Shown: positions 46,847 through 55,220 of the stretch, in pieces
Numbering within the stretch: the first letter of the stretch is position 1
How the letters are laid out: each line of letters opens with the position of its first letter
Source: DATBFX01 sp036558305
GTDB taxonomy: Bacteria > Chloroflexota > Chloroflexia > Thermomicrobiales > UBA6265
Length of the DNA stretch: 55,580 nucleotides
Reading direction: 5' to 3'
NCBI GenBank assembly: GCA_036558305.1
Contig: DATBFX010000161.1
Coordinates: forward strand, 1 to 55,580
The notes under the pieces: model-generated
What the model was told of the DNA's origin: nothing
What the model saw: only the letters and a program-made list of their open reading frames with translations
The model's database searches: none
Translations under genes and position numbers: made by a program

Positions 46847-49342
46847 TCAGCTGAGAGCAGGTCGGTCGGGGACGAGACCGGCCTGGAAGGCGGTGGCGAC
46901 GGCAGCCGACCGCGTGCTGACGTTGAGTTTGGTGAAGATGTGGGCGACGTGACCCTGGGCGGTCCGCGGGCTGATGAAGAGCGCCGCGGCGATCTCGCGG
47001 TCGCTGCGGCCCTCGACGAGCAGCGACAACACCTCCAACTCGCGCTCGGTCAACCCGCAGCGCGCGGCGACCGGGCTTACCGCGACCGGACCGGATGGCG
47101 GCGCGGCGATCTCGGCGGCCTCGGTCACCGCCTGCTCCAGGGGCAGCGCCCGCCCCGCGGTCCAGGCGGCGGCGAAGGCGGTCCCTTGAAGTGCGGCGCG
47201 GGCGGTCGCCGTCCCGCGCTCGGCCGCGACGCGGAACGGCGCGAAGACCGCCGCGGCCGGCATCCCGACCGCCTCGCGCAGGGACTCCACGGCGCCGAAC
47301 AGGCGCGCCGCCCGCTCCGGCTGGCCCGCCGCGGCGGCGACCGCCGCCGTCCCGGCCAGCACCGAGACCAGAGCCCGCCGGTCGCCGTATGCCCAGGCCA
47401 GATCCAGGGCCTCGCGGAAACGGTCCAGGGACCGAGTCGGATCGTTTGCGTCCAGCGACACGAACGCCAGGCCGATGAGGGCGTAGATCGCCTGCCAACC
47501 GAACGCGAGTGCGCGGTCTCGGTCGAGCGCCTCCTCGAACAGGGTCACCGCGGAGGCGGTTTGGCCCCGGGCATAGGCCACGCACCCCAGGGATTGGAGG
47601 GCGACGCCGGCGAGCGTTCCCGCCACCAGCGTCTCGTCCAACTCCCGCGCCAGCGCCAGGGCCTCCGCGAAGTGCCGCTCGGCGCGGTCCTGGTCCCCCC
47701 GGTGCATGGCCACCATGCCGAGCCCGTGCAGGGCGGTTGCGGTGCCGTGCTGGTCGCCCAGGGTGCGCCAAAGCGCGAGGGACTCGTCGAACAACGCGAC
47801 CGGCCGGTCGTCGCTCCGCCAGGTCGTCAGCAGACCCAGCCCGTACAGCGCCCTGGCACGCACCGCCGCCGGCGCCGCGGTTCCCCGCGCGAGCGCCCGT
47901 TCCAACCAGCCGTTACCCTCGTGAAAGTGGCCGCGGATGAACCAGAAGAACCTCAGCGCACCGGCCAACCGCACGAAGCCCTCGGCGTCGCCGGTCGCCT
48001 CCAGCCAACCGAGCGCGGCCCGCAGGTTGTCTTGCTCGGCGGTCAGGCGGGTCAGCCAGCGCTCACCCCCCGGCAGCGCGACGGCGTCCCCGGCACGCTC
48101 GGCGAGGTTCAGCATCTGGGCGGCGTGCGCGGCCTGGGTCGCGGCCGCTTCCCCGCTCGCCGCCAACCGCTCGCCTCCGTAGGCACGGATCGTCTCCAGC
48201 ATGGTGAAGCGCGGCTCCCCCGCCGGTCCCTCCTCCGCTTGCAGCAGACTGTGGTCGACCAGCGCCGACAGTGCCTCAAGCGCATCGATGCTGAGGTCCT
48301 CCGGTGCGATCGCCACGGCCTCAGCCGCGTCCAACTGGAAGCCGCCGACGAAGACGGCGAGACGGCGGAAAAGCGCCTGTTCCTCGGGAGCGAGCAGGTC
48401 GTAGGACCAGGCGACGGCCTCGCGCAGCGTCCGCAGGCGGTCGGGCGCCTCGCGCGGCCCGCCGGCCAGCATCCGGAAACGGTCGGTCAGGAGGGCCAAC
48501 AGCGCCGGTGCCGAGAGGACCTTGCACCGCGCCGCCGCCAGCTCGATGGCGAGCGGCAGCCCGTCCAACCGGCGGCAGATTTCGGCCACCGCGGGCGCGT
48601 TCGCCGCCGTCAGGGCGAAGTCGGGCTTGACGGCTTGGGCCCGCTCGACGAAGAGCCGGACGGCTGGGGAGCGGGCGGCCTGCTCGGGGGAGCCGCTGCC
48701 CGTGAGGTCGGGCAGCGGCAGCGGCGGGACCGGCAACTGCTGCTCGCCCGCGACGTGGAGGGGGAGCCGGCTGGTCGCCAGCACCTTCAGCCGCGGGCAC
48801 GTCGCCAGGAAGTCGCCCACCAGCGGGGAGGCGGCCGCCACCTGCTCGACGTTGTCGAGCACGAGCAGCAGGTTCTGCGACGCCAGAACCGCGCGCAGAC
48901 GCTCGGGCAGCGAATGATCGGCCGAGTCCAACACGCCCAGCGCCTCGGCAATGGCCGGAGCCACCAGCTCCGGGTCGCGGATCGGGGCAAGGGGGACGAA
49001 GCGGACGCCGTCGGCGAAGTCGGCGGCGACGTGCAGGGCAGCCTGGAGGGCGAGGCGGGTCTTGCCGACGCCACCGGGGCCGGTCAGGGTCACCAGGCGC
49101 GCGCCGGGGCGGCGCAGCAGATCGGCCACCGCCTGCACCTCGCGCACGCGGCCGACGAAGGAGGTGAGCGGGGCGGGCAGGGGCACACCGGGTCGGTCCC
49201 GGTCCGGGAAGGGGACCGGAGGCACCAGTCGGGGGCGGTTCGGGTGGGCAGGCGGCGGATCGGCCACGGGCGGATCCTGCGATGGGCACGGTCGTGTGTG
49301 CCCATGATGCGGGCCGCGCCGCCCGCCGTCAACCGAAGGCAT
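46847..49342 (-). CDS. LuxR-family regulator with N-terminal STAND/NB-ARC ATPase
   Basis: About 831 aa, fourth paralogue. P-loop GPGGVGKTRLALQ, Walker B LLLVLDNVEQVA, GLPLAIELAAARC, winged-helix LFRRLAVFVGGFQLDAAEAV, directly followed by APEDLSIDALEALSALVDHSLLQ with no repeat insert; TPR-like middle; C-terminal LuxR HTH (LTERELEVLSLLVEGRSDREIAAALF). It serves as the repeat-free reference for the three interrupted paralogues. ATG 49342 is tentative; the frame is open further upstream, and no ribosome-binding site decides. The 189 bp before the beta-lactamase gene separate the two. Confidence 0.88.
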   Translation of the reverse strand: MPSVDGGRRGPHHGHTRPCPSQDPPVADPPPAHPNRPRLVPPVPFPDRDRPGVPLPAPLTSFVGRVREVQAVADLLRRPGARLVTLTGPGGVGKTRLALQAALHVAADFADGVRFVPLAPIRDPELVAPAIAEALGVLDSADHSLPERLRAVLASQNLLLVLDNVEQVAAASPLVGDFLATCPRLKVLATSRLPLHVAGEQQLPVPPLPLPDLTGSGSPEQAARSPAVRLFVERAQAVKPDFALTAANAPAVAEICRRLDGLPLAIELAAARCKVLSAPALLALLTDRFRMLAGGPREAPDRLRTLREAVAWSYDLLAPEEQALFRRLAVFVGGFQLDAAEAVAIAPEDLSIDALEALSALVDHSLLQAEEGPAGEPRFTMLETIRAYGGERLAASGEAAATQAAHAAQMLNLAERAGDAVALPGGERWLTRLTAEQDNLRAALGWLEATGDAEGFVRLAGALRFFWFIRGHFHEGNGWLERALARGTAAPAAVRARALYGLGLLTTWRSDDRPVALFDESLALWRTLGDQHGTATALHGLGMVAMHRGDQDRAERHFAEALALARELDETLVAGTLAGVALQSLGCVAYARGQTASAVTLFEEALDRDRALAFGWQAIYALIGLAFVSLDANDPTRSLDRFREALDLAWAYGDRRALVSVLAGTAAVAAAAGQPERAARLFGAVESLREAVGMPAAAVFAPFRVAAERGTATARAALQGTAFAAAWTAGRALPLEQAVTEAAEIAAPPSGPVAVSPVAARCGLTERELEVLSLLVEGRSDREIAAALFISPRTAQGHVAHIFTKLNVSTRSAAVATAFQAGLVPDRPALS

Positions 49343-49637
49343 GAGAGCGTCCCCGGGCGCGAAGATGTTTTCGCAAGACCGGCGCGTGTTCCGGCCTGGC
49401 GCCACTCCCGAAGAGTTGGACGATGACCGAAACGGGCTAAAGCGTGGCCGGATCCCGCCGCGCGAATAGGTGAATCGATTAGGTGATTTGACCGATGCCC
49501 GGCGCGGGGGCCGAATCGATGATGGGCAGGCGTTGGCGCCGGTTGGCGGCGCGTGCCGGCCCCTGGCCGATGTTGGCCGGGGCGGCGGCGGTAAGAGGAA
49601 CGGCGAATTGCCGCCGGAGGAAGACAAGGGGCAAGCA
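49343..49637. other. Intergenic region between divergent LuxR and truncated haemoglobin genes
   Basis: 295 bp. It should hold both promoters. The only AT-richer patch is around 49466-49492 (aataggtgaatcgattaggtgatttg), which contains a short repeat gattaggtgatt and may be a promoter or operator. Nothing else recognised. Confidence 0.4.
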
Positions 49638-50018
49638 ATGAGTGCGGTCGATGTCTCGGAGAAGCGCTCCCTGTTTGAAGACCTCGGAGGGGCGCCGGCG
49701 ATTGGAGCCGTGGTCGACGAGTTCTACGCGCGGGTGCTGGCCGACGCGACGCTGGCGCCGATGTTCGATGGGATCGACGTACAGCAACTGCGGCGGCATC
49801 AGGTGAAGTTCTTCATGTTCGCGCTGGGTGGGCCGAATGAGTACCGAGGGCGGAGTTTGCGGGAGGCGCACGCGGGGATGAACATCACGGAGGCGCAATT
49901 TGGCGCCGTCGCGGGGCACCTCAGCGCAGCGCTGGCCACGTGCGGGGTGCCGGGGCCGATGATCGAGACGGTGATCGGGCAGGTGGCACAGTTGCAAGGG
50001 GATGTGGTGGGGGTGTAG
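49638..50018 (+). CDS. Truncated haemoglobin, group I (TrHbN) type
   Basis: 126 aa, the standard trHb length. It begins SLFEDLGGAPAIGAVVDEFYARVLAD with the group I helix A-B pattern and the B10 tyrosine; RRHQVKFFMFALGGPNEYRG supplies the E helix, and LREAHAGMNI contains the proximal F8 histidine. It binds O2/NO through heme, with likely roles in NO detoxification or oxygen delivery. ATG 49638 has AAGGGG upstream. It converges with the c-di-GMP signalling gene; heptad arrays fill the gap. Confidence 0.9.
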   Translation: MSAVDVSEKRSLFEDLGGAPAIGAVVDEFYARVLADATLAPMFDGIDVQQLRRHQVKFFMFALGGPNEYRGRSLREAHAGMNITEAQFGAVAGHLSAALATCGVPGPMIETVIGQVAQLQGDVVGV

Positions 50019-50027
50019 CGCGGAGGC

Positions 50028-50148
50028 GGGCAGACGGGCAGACGGACAGGCGGCAGCGATTGGTCCCAGGTCTCAGGTCTCAGGTCTCAAGACGGGGTCG
50101 CTTGCGACTTGAGACTTGCGACTTGAGACTTGCGACTTGTAACCCCGT
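50028..50148. repeat. Cluster of heptad/octad arrays between convergent genes
   Basis: (gggcagac)x2 at 50028-50043; (caggtct)x3 at 50067-50087; alternating cttgcga/cttgaga heptads at 50101-50139. The tctcaag end of the second array pairs with cttgaga, and acggggt (50092-50098) pairs with accccgt (50142-50148), so the region can form nested hairpins. It fills the gap between the haemoglobin stop (50018) and the minus-strand stop at 50164. Confidence 0.85.
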
Positions 50149-50163
50149 TCTGACGCGTGACGG

Positions 50164-52362
50164 TTATGCGCCAACGGCCGCGCGCGGCGGGCGCTCGCGG
50201 GCGTAGCCGTTGACCACGGCGGGGCGGGCGGTGCCGAGCAGGCCGTCGATCGCTTCGGCGGGGAGGGGGCGGGCGAAGTAGTAGCCCTGGCCGCGGTCGA
50301 CGCCGAGGGATTGGGCGACGGTGCGCTGCTCGAGGGTTTCGATCCCTTCCGCGGTCACGACCAGGCCCAGGTCGTGCGCCAAGCCGACGGTCGCGCGGAG
50401 GATCGCCGGATTCGACCGGGTACGGCCGATGCCGGCGATGAAAGAGCGGTCGATTTTCAGGGCGTCGAACGGGACGTCGCCGAGGTAGGTGAGGGAGGCG
50501 TAGCCGGTGCCGAAGTCGTCGATCGCCAGGCGGACGCCCAATTCCCGGAGGGCGGCGAGGGTGCGCAGCGCCGCCGGACCGTCCATCACGACGATGCTCT
50601 CGGTGATCTCCAGCTCCAGCAGCGAGGGCGTCAAGCCGCTCGCCGCCAGCGCGGCCGCAACGCTCTCGACCAATCCCGGCTCTTGCAGTTGGCGGGCGGA
50701 GAGGTTGACGCCGACGATGGGTGCGGAGGCGGGTTGACGCTCCTGCCACTGCCGTGCCGTCCGGCACGCCTGGCGCAATGCCCACTCGCCGAGTGGGACC
50801 ACGAGCCCGTTGGTCTCCGCGATCTCGATGAACTCGGCGGGCGGGAGCAGGCCCAGTTCCGGGTGCTGCCAGCGGATCAACGCCTCGACCCCGGCGACCT
50901 CGCCGGATTTGAGGTCGAAGACGGGTTGGTAGTGCAAGCGGAGCTCGTTTCGGTCGATCGCCCAGCGGAGGTCGGTCTCCTGCTGGAGGCGGACCATGAC
51001 CCGCGCCGCCATCCGCGGTTCGTAGACGGCGAAGGTGGACCGGCCGGCGCCCTTCGCTTCGTAGAGGGCGATGTCGGCGTTGCGGAGGAGGTCGGCGGCG
51101 CAGATCTCGCCGCCCCGGCCGAGGGCGACGCCGAGACTGGCGCCGACGGCGATCTCGCGGCCGTCGAGTCGCACCGGCGGTCGGAGCGCGTCCAAGAGGC
51201 GGCGGGCGACGGTCTCGGCGGCGGCCGGGTCGACGTCGTCTTCGAGCAAGATCGCGAATTCGTCGCCGCCGAGGCGGGCGACGGTGTCGCCGAGCCGCAG
51301 ACTGCCCATCAGGCGCTCGCCGACGGCGACCAGCAGGCGGTCGCCGGCGTCGTGGCCGAGACTGTCGTTGACCAGTTTGAAGCCGTCGAGGTCGAGGAAG
51401 AGGACGGCGACACCGCTGCGGTGGCGGACCGAGGTCGCGACCGCGTGCTCCAGGCGATCGAGGAGGAGCGTCCGGTTGGGGAGTGCGGTCAGCGGGTCGT
51501 GCAGCGCGAGGTGGCGGAATCGCTCCTGGCTTTCGCGCAACGCCTCTTCGGCGCGGCGGCGCTCGGTGACGTCGGTGAGGGTGCCGGAGATGCCGGTGAC
51601 GCGGTCGTCCTCGTCGAGGACGGCGCGGGCGTGGAGGTCGAGGCAGCGGGTTTCGCGATCGGCGGTGAGGATGCGCACCTCGGACCGTCCGTGGACGACG
51701 GCGCGGTTCACCAGCCGGGCAAGCCCCTGGAGGTAGCGGTCGCGATCGTCGGGATGGATGAACGACGCGGCCGGGCGACCGAGACTGGCGGCCAGGGCGT
51801 GACCGGTGATTTCGGTCCAGGCAGGGTTGAGGAAGGTCCAGTGGCCGAGGGGATCGGTTTGGAAGATGACTTCCTGGACGCTGTCGACCACCGAGCGATA
51901 GCGGCGCTCGCTGTCGCGGGCGGCGGCGAGGAGGTCGCGCTGGCGGAGTTCGCTCTCGCGCAGGGCGGCGGCCGCCTTCGCGCGCGCGGCGAGTTCGGCG
52001 ACCTTGCGTTCGGCGAAGGCAATGCGGACGTCGAGCCAGTCGAGTTTGAACGGCTTGGTGAGGTAGTCGTCGGCGCCGGCGGCGACGACCTCGTCGACGT
52101 CTTCGGGGTCGGCGCGACCGGTGAGGATGAGGATGGCACCGGCTTCGCCGCCGGGGCGGGTGCGGAGGCGGCGGCAGAGTTCGACGCCGTCCATGCCGGG
52201 TAGACCCCAGTCGAGGACGGCGAGGTGGTAGACCTCGTGGTGGGTGGTGTCCCAGGCGGACTCGGCGTCGGGGAAGGCGGCGACGGTGTGGCCGCGGCGC
52301 GTCAGGAGGTCGACGACCACGTCGCGGAGTCCGGGGTTGTCTTCGACGACGAGCGCCTTCAC
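50164..52362 (-). CDS. Response regulator with PAS, GGDEF and EAL domains (c-di-GMP turnover)
   Basis: 732 aa. REC domain at residues 1-118 (phospho-acceptor Asp51 in LAVLDWGLPGMDG; TKPF lysine), a short helix, PAS domain about 150-270 (YRSVVDSVQEVIFQTDPLGHW), GGDEF domain about 290-450 with intact RLGGDEFAILLED, and EAL domain about 465-715 with EALIRWQHPE, DDFGTGYASLTYL and DRSFI-type motifs. Both cyclase and phosphodiesterase motifs look complete, so it may make or degrade c-di-GMP depending on phosphorylation and PAS ligand. GTG 52362 follows AAGGA. No histidine kinase is adjacent. Confidence 0.92.
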   Translation of the reverse strand: MKALVVEDNPGLRDVVVDLLTRRGHTVAAFPDAESAWDTTHHEVYHLAVLDWGLPGMDGVELCRRLRTRPGGEAGAILILTGRADPEDVDEVVAAGADDYLTKPFKLDWLDVRIAFAERKVAELAARAKAAAALRESELRQRDLLAAARDSERRYRSVVDSVQEVIFQTDPLGHWTFLNPAWTEITGHALAASLGRPAASFIHPDDRDRYLQGLARLVNRAVVHGRSEVRILTADRETRCLDLHARAVLDEDDRVTGISGTLTDVTERRRAEEALRESQERFRHLALHDPLTALPNRTLLLDRLEHAVATSVRHRSGVAVLFLDLDGFKLVNDSLGHDAGDRLLVAVGERLMGSLRLGDTVARLGGDEFAILLEDDVDPAAAETVARRLLDALRPPVRLDGREIAVGASLGVALGRGGEICAADLLRNADIALYEAKGAGRSTFAVYEPRMAARVMVRLQQETDLRWAIDRNELRLHYQPVFDLKSGEVAGVEALIRWQHPELGLLPPAEFIEIAETNGLVVPLGEWALRQACRTARQWQERQPASAPIVGVNLSARQLQEPGLVESVAAALAASGLTPSLLELEITESIVVMDGPAALRTLAALRELGVRLAIDDFGTGYASLTYLGDVPFDALKIDRSFIAGIGRTRSNPAILRATVGLAHDLGLVVTAEGIETLEQRTVAQSLGVDRGQGYYFARPLPAEAIDGLLGTARPAVVNGYARERPPRAAVGA

Positions 52363-52570
52363 GGGGTCCTTTCGCCGGGCGCGCCCCTGGGCCACCGGCG
52401 ACCGGGCGACCGGCAGTCGGTCAGTCGGTAGTATGGGAAGGGGGGCCTCCCTTTTGATTCCCCCCATGGTCCCGAAACCGGAAGCGAAACGGTTGGATGG
52501 CGGGAGAGCCGATGGTATCGTGGGTGGCAGCGGCTCGCGGCGAGCCGGCGACGCGGGCCGAGGAGCGGCG

Positions 52571-52864
52571 ATGTTCGACGACGGCGACAACGTGATCGGT
52601 CTGCTGCTGTTGGGGCTGTGCGCGGTGGCGGGCGGGGTGCTCGTCTGGGAGATCGTGACGGGCGGGGAAGTGCGCTACACCGGACCGGATTGGCTGGTCT
52701 GGGTGCTGGCGGCCGTGTTCCTCGGCGGCAGTATCTACGGTCTGGCGCGCGGCGGCGGTCGCGGGCGGTCCGGCGGGGGGCGGCGGTGGCCGGACCCGCG
52801 GACCGGGCAGGGCTCCTGGTGGCGTCGCCTGTTCGGCGGACGGGACGACGAAGGGGGGATGTGA
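52571..52864 (+). CDS. Small membrane protein, two helices and a Gly/Arg-rich tail
   Basis: 97 aa. Two hydrophobic segments (VIGLLLLGLCAVAGGVLVWEIV and WLVWVLAAVFLGGSIYGLA) followed by a basic, Gly/Arg-rich tail ending WWRRLFGGRDDEGG. ATG 52571 has AGGAG close upstream. The TGA stop overlaps the GTG of the following degraded gene (GTGA). No family recognised; probably an inner-membrane protein. Confidence 0.7.
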   Translation: MFDDGDNVIGLLLLGLCAVAGGVLVWEIVTGGEVRYTGPDWLVWVLAAVFLGGSIYGLARGGGRGRSGGGRRWPDPRTGQGSWWRRLFGGRDDEGGM

Positions 52865-53547
52865 CGCGCCTGGTCGAACTCGCGGTCGATCCCTGGGGCG
52901 ACCGTTGCGGTGACTCGTTCTGGCTGCGCGCGGACCTGGCCGACGGGTTGCGCGCCGTGCTCGTCACCTCGCACGGGGGTGCGGCAACCGGAGGCGCCGC
53001 TGAACCCGGCGCGGAGTGGGGTGAGCCTGCATGACCTGGGGCGGGCGATCGACCCCTGTCTCTGGCGCGGAATGCAAGGTTCGGGGGACCCGTACGCGGT
53101 GGCGCGTACGGGGGAGACGACGAGTGCCCGCGCTGGCGCGTGTTGTGCGCGTGTGACGCCGAGGAGGCGGAGGTCGAGGCGGTGGAGGCGGTGCTCTGGC
53201 GGCGGGGGGCAGGCGCGGTTGTCGAGGGCCGCGCGGGGGCCCTCTTCGACCTGACGGCGGTGTTCGCGAGGCGCGGCCGGTTGCCGGTCGCGGCACGGCG
53301 GGCATGGCGGACGATCTAGGACGCCACGGAATGGTGGCACTTCGAGTGTCACGACGGGCTCGAACCGGGTCGGTCGAGGTTCGGCAGCGAGGTGGCGGCA
53401 AGTCCGCTGGCCGGTGTCCTGGAGTACGTCTGGGATGGGCGGCGGTTTGTGGCGCCGACCGTGGGTGGAGCGGATCGGGCGCGGGGCCGGATGTGCGCGG
53501 GCCTAAAGGCCCGCGCTCAACTTACGAAGCCCCATGAAGGGGGCTGA
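52861..53547 (+). pseudogene. Remnant of a gene with an EWWHFE motif, two in-frame stops
   Basis: One continuous frame reads VTRLVELAVDPWGDRCGDSF, then TGA at 53032-53034, then WRVLCACDAEEAEVEAVEAVLW and ALFDLTAVFARRGRLPVAA, then TAG at 53317-53319, then DATEWWHFECHDGL and SPLAGVLEYVWDGRRF before TGA at 53545. The coding character continues across both stops, so this looks like a single decayed gene. EWWHFE resembles a motif in M15-type D-Ala-D-Ala peptidases, but the fragment is too short to assign. The end is uncertain because a hairpin (53495-53516) follows. Confidence 0.65.
53495..53516 (+). terminator. Hairpin terminator (gcgcgggcc-taaa-ggcccgcgc)
   Basis: Perfect 9-bp stem (53495-53503 with 53508-53516) with a TAAA loop, between the degraded gene and the next small gene. 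Confidence 0.65.
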
Positions 53548-53599
53548 GAGCGGCAGACTGTCGCGGAAGCGGCGGGGTCGCGATCAGGAAGGAGCCAGG

Positions 53600-53836
53600 A
53601 TGTTTGTGATGCGAGGTGGTAAGGTCCGCGCCGAGGCACCACCGTTCGGGGCGCAGATCGCGTTCGCGCGGGTGGCGACGGCGCTGGCGGTGGTGGCGTT
53701 GGGTGCGGTGGCGATCGGGCGGGTGGCGATCGGGGTACTGGCGATCAAGCGGGGGAGTATCAAGCAGTTAGTGATCGAGGACCTGGAGGTCGGGCGGTTG
53801 CGGGTGAAGGAGCTGATCGTCGAGCGGGAGGCGTAG
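53600..53836 (+). CDS. Small membrane protein with AIGxxAI-type repeats
   Basis: 78 aa from ATG 53600, with AAGGAG just upstream. After QIAFARVATALAVVALGA (one membrane segment) it shows short repeats of hydrophobic pairs (AIGRVAIGVLAIKRG, then LVIEDLEVGRLRVKELIVE), which could form a small beta-helix-like stalk. Function unknown. It precedes the fragment of the methyltransferase-associated module. Confidence 0.65.
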   Translation: MFVMRGGKVRAEAPPFGAQIAFARVATALAVVALGAVAIGRVAIGVLAIKRGSIKQLVIEDLEVGRLRVKELIVEREA

Positions 53837-54035
53837 GGGTCGGGCGACGGGCGACGGGGACGTGGCCTGCCTCTCGTTGGAGGAAGGCGTCGCCTTGCTG
53901 GACCGGCAAGCGCGGAAGTATCTGGGGATGAGCGGGGCGGAGTTCGTCGAGAAGTACCGCGCCGGGGAAATCGAGGACCCGGGCAGCACGACGGTGATGC
54001 GGGTCGCGATGCTGATCCCGTTTTCGGCTCGGTAG
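53837..54035 (+). pseudogene. 3' fragment duplicating the 80-aa module gene
   Basis: About 97% identical in DNA to the 3' part of the gene at 54396-54638 (from DVACLSLEEGVALLDRQARK to VMRVAMLIPF), but without its start, its ribosome-binding site or its first 20 residues, and with a changed end (SAR before TAG). It follows the small membrane protein gene directly. It is the remains of an earlier copy of the module. Confidence 0.85.
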
Positions 54036-54120
54036 GGGCGGACCGCCGTGTCCGCCCGGCCACGAATTCGCTCATGAAGCCGGGCGGACATCGCCCAGAG
54101 GGCACCTGGTCCGCCCCTAC
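54032..54120. repeat. Nested hairpin element between the two module copies
   Basis: Outer arms gtaggggcggacc (54032-54044) and ggtccgcccctac (54108-54120) and inner arms gtccgcccggc (54050-54060) and gccgggcggac (54079-54089) are perfect inverted repeats. It spans exactly from the stop codon of the 80-aa gene fragment to the stop codon of the methyltransferase fragment. Small GC-rich elements with taggggcgga ends are common dispersed repeats in bacteria; mobility is not shown. Confidence 0.85.
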
Positions 54121-54372
54121 GATATTTGCGCCCGTTCCCCGTTCAGCGCCAGCAGCCGCGCCAGAATCGCGTCCTCGTCCACCGCCGCGGGGTCGTCATC
54201 CTCCCAGCCGTACGCGTCCCAAACCGCCTGGTCCAACCGGGCGTGTGCCTGCGCCAGCCAGGCGGGGCGGGCGTTGTAGAGATTGGTGAGGGTACGTTGT
54301 TTGAGGTCGGCGGGGAGGCGCAGGGTGGGTCCAGAAGCTTGTCTCTGGCTTTCGCGGCGGCAACCTGGTACC
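54117..54372 (-). pseudogene. Duplicated 3' end of the DNA methyltransferase gene
   Basis: Reads (minus strand) RTLTNLYNARPAWLAQAHAR, LDQAVWDAYGWEDDDPAAV and EDAILARLLALNGER before TAG at 54119-54117, almost identical to the 3' end of the methyltransferase at 55221-55580. Further upstream, AAAKARDKLLDPP is found in a shifted frame, so the fragment carries a frameshift and no start. It marks a tandem duplication of module plus methyltransferase 3' end. Confidence 0.8.
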
Positions 54373-54395
54373 TTGGCGTCAGGAGGAGGTCGACG

Positions 54396-54638
54396 ATGGT
54401 CAACACCGCCGTGCGAAAGAACGGGCCGGGACCGGCGAAGAGCGCGGGGTCGGGTGAGGGGGACGTGGCCTGCCTCTCGTTGGAGGAAGGCGTCGCCTTG
54501 CTGGACCGGCAAGCACGAAAGTACCTGGGGATGAGCGGGGCGGAGTTCGTCGAGAAGTACCGCGCCGGGGAAATCGAGGACCCGGGCAGCACGACGGTGA
54601 TGCGGGTGGCGATGCTGATCCCGTTTGCCGAGCCGTAG
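54396..54638 (+). CDS. Uncharacterised 80-aa protein, first gene of a two-gene module
   Basis: 80 aa; strong ribosome-binding site AGGAGGAGG just before ATG 54396. A basic N terminus is followed by LSLEEGVALLDRQARKYLG, MSGAEFVEKYRAGEI and VMRVAMLIPF: a compact, mostly helical small protein. I recall similar small proteins paired with a neighbour like the next gene, but cannot confirm this. Only three bases separate it from the next start, implying co-translation. Antitoxin-like by size and order only; no DNA-binding motif is certain. Confidence 0.75.
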   Translation: MVNTAVRKNGPGPAKSAGSGEGDVACLSLEEGVALLDRQARKYLGMSGAEFVEKYRAGEIEDPGSTTVMRVAMLIPFAEP

Positions 54639-54641
54639 CCA

Positions 54642-55211
54642 TTGGGCGGACGAAACGCGCGGGAAGCGTTCGGCAACCACGTCGATCTGCTGCGCGCGGC
54701 GTTGGGTTGCGTCACCCATCCGCGCTTGACCGTTTCCCCGCGATCGACTCCCGCCGTCGATACGACCTATTCGATAGCCCTCAACGATCTGGACCCGGTC
54801 GCGCTCAGCGGCGGCGTCCCGCTGATGCTTACGGCCGGGCAGTTTGTCCGCGTCGAGGCGTTGGCCCCTGATGATCCGCGCGGCCTGTACGAAATCCGCC
54901 TCACGCAGTACCTCTATGCCCTCTCGACCGCCGACGACCGAGAGATTCTGGCTTTTCACTGGACACCAGAAGCACGCGAACACGGTGTTGTGACGACGCC
55001 GCATCTCCACATCGGCCCGGCGATCTCGGCGGGCCAGACAACCGTCCGGACCGGCGATCTCCATAAGGTCCACCTGCCGACGGGGCGCGTCTCGATCGAG
55101 GCGGTGATCCGGTTGGCGATCACCGAATTCGGTGTGGTACCCAAGCGACGGAACTGGGAGCGAGTCCTTCGTCGCACCGAGGATGCGTTCGGCCGAAGCG
55201 AGGTGCGGTAA
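54642..55211 (+). CDS. Uncharacterised 189-aa protein, second gene of a two-gene module
   Basis: 189 aa from TTG 54642. Soluble; contains SGGVPLMLTAGQFVRVEALAP, DPRGLYEIRLTQYLYALS, DREILAFHWTPE, TTPHLHIGPAI and HLPTGRVSIEAVIRLAITEFG. The HLHIG and HLPTGR histidines could be catalytic, but no named nuclease or transferase family is recognised. It follows the 80-aa gene by three bases and ends nine bases before the convergent methyltransferase stop. Together they form a two-gene unit whose design fits toxin-antitoxin or a small defence module; this is inference. Confidence 0.75.
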   Translation: MGGRNAREAFGNHVDLLRAALGCVTHPRLTVSPRSTPAVDTTYSIALNDLDPVALSGGVPLMLTAGQFVRVEALAPDDPRGLYEIRLTQYLYALSTADDREILAFHWTPEAREHGVVTTPHLHIGPAISAGQTTVRTGDLHKVHLPTGRVSIEAVIRLAITEFGVVPKRRNWERVLRRTEDAFGRSEVR

Positions 55212-55220
55212 CGACCATGC

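Noticed and set aside
53032..53319. TGA recoding (selenocysteine or code change)
   Set aside because: Many intact genes in the window end in TGA, a TAG also interrupts the same frame, and no selenocysteine machinery or SECIS-like element is seen; decay is simpler.
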